Part shown: positions 59,672-64,000 of the stretch, one piece after another
Layout: each line of letters begins with the position of its first letter
How positions within the stretch are numbered: the stretch's first letter is position 1
Origin: Palleniella muris
Lineage (GTDB): Bacteria; Bacteroidota; Bacteroidia; Bacteroidales; Bacteroidaceae
DNA length: 64,000 bases
Direction of reading: 5' to 3'
Assembly: GCF_004792655.1 (NCBI RefSeq)
Contig: NZ_SRZC01000012.1
Coordinates: forward strand, 1-64,000
The notes under the pieces: generated by a model
The model's input: only the letters and a program-made list of their open reading frames with translations
What the model was told of the DNA's origin: nothing
Database searches by the model: none
Program-made: the position numbers and the translations under genes

Positions 59672-60263
59672 ACCGTATTTTTCTTTCTACCGGAGCTTTA
59701 AGGACACTTTAAATATGTTGCCGGTATCTGATAGACTGGAGGTTTACGAGGCCATTTGCGACTATGCCCTCGATAGAATAGAACCAACATTCACCACGCC
59801 GATGGCAAATATCCTATGGGTGCAGCTAAAAGCGACCATTGATTCGCAATGGACAAAATTCCTTAATGGGACTAAGGGTGGTTGTCCGAAAGGGACAAAG
59901 AAGCCTACAATGAACGGCAACCAAAATGCGAGAAAATCAGAAAACAAAACCGAAACGAAACCAAATCAAAACCGAGACAAAACCAATAGTATAGTAATGT
60001 ATAGTAAAGTAAAGGATAAGGATAATATTATGGCGGCTACCGCCGACAAAGAAAATAATAAATTCTTTGTTGCATTGAGAGAGAAATTCCCAACGCTTGC
60101 TAAGTTCCGTTCACCACTAACAGAAGAGGAATATGGTAAGCTGGTCGCGGACTATGGAGAGCAGAAAGTACATGAGAAAATGCTCGCACTTGATAATGTG
60201 GTTGGAGCAGAGAAAAAATATAAATCAGTTAATAGAACATTGCGTATATGGTTGAAAAAGTAG
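59661..60263 (+). CDS. DUF6291-like phage protein
   Basis: A 200-residue protein starting MENRPYFSFYRSFKDTLNMLPVSDRLEVYEAICDYAL, typical of DUF6291 proteins found in phages and elements next to replication genes. A low-complexity Asn/Lys-rich linker (about 75-115) separates a C-terminal helical part. It overlaps the helicase gene by 16 bp. Possible replication-initiation or helicase-loading role, by position. Confidence 0.65.
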   Translation: MENRPYFSFYRSFKDTLNMLPVSDRLEVYEAICDYALDRIEPTFTTPMANILWVQLKATIDSQWTKFLNGTKGGCPKGTKKPTMNGNQNARKSENKTETKPNQNRDKTNSIVMYSKVKDKDNIMAATADKENNKFFVALREKFPTLAKFRSPLTEEEYGKLVADYGEQKVHEKMLALDNVVGAEKKYKSVNRTLRIWLKK

Positions 60264-61579
60264 AAATTCAAGTTGAAAAATGCGTTATCGGAGCTTTGCT
60301 GATAGACAGCAACGCATACAGCGAGATTTCCGATATTTTATCTACCGATGACTTTGAAAGCCCCGTGTGGAGGGAAATTTACACCACTATCGCAACACTC
60401 GCCAATGAGGGGAAAACCGCCGATATGCTCACCGTCGCACAGATTCTCACCGGCAAAATTGAATTTATAGAAATTGCATGTATTAGCGAGAGTGTTGCAA
60501 CATCCGCCATGGTAAGAGAGCACGCTTTGCAACTCCGAGAAATATCGGATAAACGGAAAATATGGCAGCTATGTACAGCACTTGCCGCCGAGGCAAAGAA
60601 TCCCACTGTTACAGCCGATGAGATACGCGAGAAATTGCAAGGAGCTTTACAGGAGGGTATACCGGCAGGAGTAAGGAGTTTTAGGGACATTCTCAAAGAT
60701 GTAAATTCTACCGTTGAGAAAAATCTCGCAGGAGGGGAGAAAAGCGGCATATCTACTGGCTGGCCTTATATTGACGAAAAAGGCAGGTTTAGACTTGGAA
60801 ACCTCGTGATTATTGCCGGTGACACATCTCAGGGCAAAACCGCCTTTGCCCTATCTATCGCGAAATTTGCAGCCTCAACAGGAACACCAACAACCTTTTA
60901 CTCACTGGAAATGACTTCACAGGAGCTGGGTACGCGCGTAATATCTATGCATTCAGGCATCAGGTCGCTTGATATAGCAACGCGACCGTTGGCTGAACAT
61001 GACATAAAAAAAATTGATGAGGCTGCCACTCGCTTGTGTGATATACCTTTGTACATTGACGAGCGTAGTACTTCACGTTTAGAAAACATCATGGGAAGCA
61101 TAAGGCGGTTAGTGAAGCGTTTCGGTGTACGCTTAGTATTCGTTGACTACCTGCAAATACTTGGCATCAGCGACAAGGGAGTTAACCGAGAGCAGCAACT
61201 CGCCGATGCGGCACGAAAGTTGAAAAACCTCGCCAAAGACCTGAATATCGTCATTGTGGCACTCTCGCAACTAAACCGCAACATTGAAAACCCAGAACCG
61301 AGCAAAGACCGTGTAAGGGACAGCGCGCAGATAGTTGATGCGTGTGATATATTGCTTATGGTTTATAGACCGGAATTTTACGGGCGGAAATACAGCGGAG
61401 AATACGCAAACGTGGATACACACAATACGGCGCAGATAAAGCTGGAAAAAGGGCGTAATATGGGTGTAGGCAGCTGGATATGCGGTTTTGTGCCGGAGCT
61501 GACAATGTTCTATCCGCTCGACCGTGTTCCATATATCACAGAGGAGAAGAAAAAAACAGGGTATTTCGCGAACATATAG
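60248..61579 (+). CDS. DnaB-type replicative helicase
   Basis: A 443-residue RecA-fold helicase: N-terminal helical domain (VEKCVIGALLIDSNAY), IIAGDTSQGKTAFALSIA (Walker A), RLVFVDYLQILG (Walker B), and IVALSQLNRNIENPEPSKDR with RDSAQIVDACDILLMVYR, the DnaB C-terminal motifs. No primase domain is fused, so the element must use host primase. Its presence implies autonomous replication after excision. Confidence 0.9.
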   Translation: MVEKVEIQVEKCVIGALLIDSNAYSEISDILSTDDFESPVWREIYTTIATLANEGKTADMLTVAQILTGKIEFIEIACISESVATSAMVREHALQLREISDKRKIWQLCTALAAEAKNPTVTADEIREKLQGALQEGIPAGVRSFRDILKDVNSTVEKNLAGGEKSGISTGWPYIDEKGRFRLGNLVIIAGDTSQGKTAFALSIAKFAASTGTPTTFYSLEMTSQELGTRVISMHSGIRSLDIATRPLAEHDIKKIDEAATRLCDIPLYIDERSTSRLENIMGSIRRLVKRFGVRLVFVDYLQILGISDKGVNREQQLADAARKLKNLAKDLNIVIVALSQLNRNIENPEPSKDRVRDSAQIVDACDILLMVYRPEFYGRKYSGEYANVDTHNTAQIKLEKGRNMGVGSWICGFVPELTMFYPLDRVPYITEEKKKTGYFANI

Positions 61580-61741
61580 TGCATTATTTGGCGCGCGAAG
61601 GCTGTTATACGCACGGCAGGGCTGCAAAAGTAGTGTTTCTTTTGCTTCTAACAGCCTTTTAAGCCAAAAACCTGCAACTTATAAGAAGCGCAGAGAAAAA
61701 TGTCCTAAAAGGAAAAACAACACAAATTTAAAATTAAAGTT

Positions 61742-62368
61742 ATGACAGAAAAAAAGATTTATACAGACACAAAGAAAGTCGAAAATCAGAGAATTTACAA
61801 TAAGAAATACGCTGAGGCTGTCAATGATGCGCTGGAGAACCTGAAAGAGCTGGGAGTGACCCTTTCCACGGATGCAGAGATAGTGGAGTTTCTTTCATCC
61901 CTTGATACAACCATTGCACGGCAGGAGGAGAAAGCCCGTGCGGATTTTGATGCTTATGTAAGCACCTTGCCCAAGTCTATACAGGGAAGTTTCAAGTTTA
62001 ATGGTGACGGCACAGCAACGGTTATCAGGAGTGCCCACACACATATAAGGCGTGCTATAAGCCCACAAATGGAGAATTACACACGCGTTGATAACGGTCG
62101 GTGTGTGTTTGATGAAGAGTGTGAGGAAAAGCTGGTTAAGGCGTGTTCTATCTATTCAAATAACCCGAAAGCAGAATATCTTTGGCAGCGTGCGCAGGAG
62201 ATAGCCGACAGCCTCAACACATTCGAACAGGACATAAAGGCCGCAGGATGCACATTTGCCGCCGTGGGGATGTGGCAGCGGTTTATTGGCATGATAGAGT
62301 TCAGTGGTGAAGAGTATTTTGCCAACCCCACCGCCATTTATCAAACCAACATCAAGAAAAGAAAATAA
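61742..62368 (+). CDS. Hypothetical protein of the tRNA-Leu element
   Basis: A 208-residue protein (MTEKKIYTDTKKVENQRIYN...). The N-terminal part is helical (NKKYAEAVNDALENLKELGVT). Not recognised. It is 162 bp after the helicase gene and last before the right end. Confidence 0.65.
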   Translation: MTEKKIYTDTKKVENQRIYNKKYAEAVNDALENLKELGVTLSTDAEIVEFLSSLDTTIARQEEKARADFDAYVSTLPKSIQGSFKFNGDGTATVIRSAHTHIRRAISPQMENYTRVDNGRCVFDEECEEKLVKACSIYSNNPKAEYLWQRAQEIADSLNTFEQDIKAAGCTFAAVGMWQRFIGMIEFSGEEYFANPTAIYQTNIKKRK

Positions 62369-62580
62369 TCTGTTTTCCATATCTATTGTTTGGGGAGTGA
62401 CTCACTTTGTTTGGGTTGCTCCCCTTTTTTGAAAAAAGAAAAAAATATTTTTGAAGGTAGCATTTAATATTAGCGCACGAAAACAGGGGGCGGGGTGTCA
62501 GCCTCAACACCGGTAAAAAGCAGATAGGGAATTTTAACGGATACTACACACATTTTGCAGATTGCTTGCATTTTGTTTGT
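62369..62580. other. Noncoding right part of the tRNA-Leu element
   Basis: AT-rich, no gene. It leads to the small promoter-terminator unit and the right arm repeats. Confidence 0.45.
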
Positions 62581-62664
62581 TTTGTAGTCTCACAGAAAAT
62601 TTGTACCTTTGCAATGAATATTTAATGTGGCGGTTGTAAGTCGGGAGATTTGCAGCCGCTTTTT
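62581..62664 (+). ncRNA. Possible small RNA unit
   Basis: TTTG (62581-62584), 19 bp and TACCTTTG (62604-62611) form a good promoter. About 20 bp later GCGGTTG (62630-62636) pairs with CAGCCGC (62653-62659), followed by TTTTT. A transcript of about 47 nt (62618-62664) would result. No reading frame fits. Confidence 0.45.
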
Positions 62665-62694
62665 ATGTGTCAAAAGCAATTAGACTTTGATTAA

Positions 62695-62713
62695 GTCACC
62701 AAAAAGTCACCAA
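62695..62713. repeat. Two GTCACCAAAAA repeats, right integrase arm sites
   Basis: GTCACCAAAAA at 62695-62705 and GTCACCAA at 62706-62713, the same 11-bp unit and spacing as at 56550-56581, 58 bp inside the right attachment repeat. Confidence 0.6.
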
Positions 62714-62770
62714 TTTGCTTAAAAGAAAAATCGTAAATATCTATAATTTAGACACTTACGATTTTACACA

Positions 62771-62784
62771 GTGCGCCTGATAGG
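62771..62784. repeat. Right attachment repeat within tRNA-Leu
   Basis: GTGCGCCTGATAGG, the 3' end of the tRNA gene (minus strand) with one flanking base; identical to 56407-56420. Confidence 0.75.
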
Positions 62785-62853
62785 ACTCGAACCTACACGT
62801 CGCAAAACACCAGATCCTAAGTCTGGCGCGTCTACCAATTTCGCCACAGGCGC
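62772..62853 (-). tRNA. tRNA-Leu (anticodon UAG)
   Basis: On the minus strand the acceptor GCGCCTG pairs with CAGGCGC. The D arm begins TGGCGAAATTGGTAGACGC, the anticodon stem CCAGA/TCTGG encloses CTTAGGA with anticodon TAG, and the T loop is GGTTCGAGTCC. It has a type II variable arm as in tRNA-Leu. CCA is not encoded. The gene is intact despite the element inserted at its 3' end. Confidence 0.93.
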
Positions 62854-63120
62854 GAAAGTGGACACAAAGGTACGAAGAAAATGGCAGACTGCAAAACCAT
62901 ATTGGGGTTATAGGAGAATAATTACATTTTCTTAACAACAAAAAGAGGTATTTCCAATAACGTATAGAGGATGTTTTAATAATGAAGAAGGACAAGTCCA
63001 ACAACGAAGAAAAACAATGTGCAGAACCGAAATGACGACGGTTCTGCACATTTATTCTGTATTATACTTCTGCCTTCAACACCGTTAAGCAAGTAACAGC
63101 GTAAGGATTTCAGATATGCT

Positions 63121-64000
63121 TTACTTGCCTTCCTTGAACAATTCCTTGATTCCACCGATGGAACCGAGGACATTAGTTGCTTCGTAAGGCAGATAAACAG
63201 TCTTTGTCTTGTCACCCTGCGCAAGCTCCTCCATCATCTGTATGTACTTCTGAGCAAGGAGATAGTTGGCAGGATTGGTACTCTGCCCCACAGCCTCGGT
63301 AATTTTCTGTATGGCGATGGCCTCTGCTTCTGCCTTGCGGATGCGTGCCTGTGCCTCACCCTCGGCACGCAGGATAGCCTGTTGCTTGTCAGCCTCAGCA
63401 CGATTGATGATAGCCAGTTTGTCACCCTCGGCATGGAGGATAGCCTGCTGCTTGTCAGCCTCGGAATTAAGGATTGTGGCACGCTTGTTACGCTCAGCCT
63501 GCATCTGCTTCTCCATAGCCTGAAGCACAGACTCCGGCGGCATGATGTCCTGCAACTCCACGCGATTGACTTTCACGCCCCACTTGTTTGTTGCGTCATC
63601 AAGGACGGCGCGGAGCTTAGTGTTGATTGTGTCGCGTGATGTCAGTGTCTGGTCAAGTTCCAGTTCACCGATGATATTTCGCAATGTTGTCTGCGTCAGC
63701 TTCTCAATGGCGTTTGGCAGGTTGTCAATCTCGTAGACAGCCTTGAACGGGTCAACAATCTGGAAATACAAAAGTGCATTAATCTGCATCTGTATGTTAT
63801 CCTTCGTGATTACATTCTGACGGTCAAAGTCATAAACCTGCTCACGGAGGTCGATGGTAGACGAGTAGATATAGCGTCCCCGGCGCAACGCAATGATCGG
63901 TTTTGCACGGTCAATGAACGGGATGATGACATTCACACCCGGTGAGAGTGTGGCGAAATACTTGCCGAGACGCTCGATGATGCGGGTTTCTGACTGCGGC
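63121..64000 (-). CDS. SPFH/band-7 (stomatin-like) protein, 5' end outside the window
   Basis: The minus-strand frame is open to the window edge: PQSETRIIERLGKYFATLSPG is the standard N-terminal start of prokaryotic stomatins/slipins, so the first residues (a membrane anchor) lie beyond 64000. The visible part has the SPFH domain (to about residue 180) and a long Ala/Glu-rich coiled coil (RAEGEAQARIRKAEAEAIAI). Such proteins organise membrane microdomains and often pair with an NfeD-type protease. Confidence 0.92.
   Translation of the reverse strand, partial: PQSETRIIERLGKYFATLSPGVNVIIPFIDRAKPIIALRRGRYIYSSTIDLREQVYDFDRQNVITKDNIQMQINALLYFQIVDPFKAVYEIDNLPNAIEKLTQTTLRNIIGELELDQTLTSRDTINTKLRAVLDDATNKWGVKVNRVELQDIMPPESVLQAMEKQMQAERNKRATILNSEADKQQAILHAEGDKLAIINRAEADKQQAILRAEGEAQARIRKAEAEAIAIQKITEAVGQSTNPANYLLAQKYIQMMEELAQGDKTKTVYLPYEATNVLGSIGGIKELFKEGK

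Larger units (their letters stand above)
56407..62770. mobile_element. 6.36-kb integrative element in tRNA-Leu
   Basis: Bounded by direct repeats of the tRNA 3' end, with an integrase gene beside the left end, direct repeats suitable as integrase arm sites inside both ends, an excisionase-like gene and a DnaB-type helicase. There are no capsid, terminase or conjugation genes. GC content is lower than in flanking core genes. It is best described as a satellite-like element or small integrative replicon. Confidence 0.75.

Overview
The window is from a Bacteroidota genome, most likely order Bacteroidales and plausibly Prevotellaceae. Almost every promoter that can be placed has the Bacteroidota form (a TTTG/TTG -33 box, about 19-21 bp, then TAnnTTTG), Shine-Dalgarno sites are absent, and the core genes (etfB-etfA-acyl-CoA dehydrogenase, fabI, clpS-clpA-aat) fit that group. 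The genus is inference.

Positions 1 to about 35.5 kb are a conjugative or mobilizable element. Its left part (0.7-7.3 kb) is one minus-strand operon: lipoprotein, three unknown proteins (one with membrane segments), a winged-helix protein, a MobV relaxase and an OmpA-type protein, with a cluster of hairpins beside the relaxase gene that could be oriT. A plus-strand pair follows (a serine-recombinase relative without its catalytic serine, and an HExxH protein). From 9.8 to 33.6 kb lie minus-strand operons encoding a ParB-like protein, a SLOG/phosphoribosyltransferase pair, a 1670-residue DNA methyltransferase-helicase, SSB and many small unknown proteins. A plus-strand cargo block (16.6-20.2 kb) carries a DUF3795 protein, an esterase, an AraC regulator and a chloramphenicol-acetyltransferase-like enzyme. 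The element ends with a 3'-truncated tyrosine integrase at 34.4-35.5 kb.

The most striking observation is that each of the twelve minus-strand transcription units between 9.8 and 33.6 kb is preceded by a long hairpin of about 140-210 nt. In each, a Bacteroidota promoter lies on the PLUS strand in the distal arm, pointing away from the gene in duplex DNA. The hairpin leaves the -7 box in an unpaired bubble and pairs the sequences on both sides. If the plus strand were single-stranded, the folded promoter would point into the gene. This is the geometry expected of single-stranded-DNA promoters (Frpo type) in the leading region of a conjugative element, and SSB, ParB-like and methyltransferase genes are what such leading regions carry.

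From 35.8 to 40.0 kb is an AT-rich restriction-modification operon: a nuclease-methyltransferase fusion, a helical protein and a two-domain specificity subunit, with no translocase. From 41.4 to 56.3 kb is ordinary chromosome: electron-transfer flavoprotein and acyl-CoA dehydrogenase, enoyl-ACP reductase, envelope proteins, a Crp-family regulator, an ECF sigma factor, an exonuclease, and the N-degron operon clpS-clpA-aat. From 56407 to 62770 a 6.36-kb element is inserted in the 3' end of tRNA-Leu(UAG). It is bounded by a 14-bp repeat of the tRNA end and carries a tyrosine integrase, an excisionase-like protein, a DUF6291-like protein, a DnaB-type helicase and unknown genes, but no capsid genes, resembling a phage satellite or small integrative replicon. 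The window closes with the tRNA and an SPFH/stomatin-type gene that runs off the right edge.
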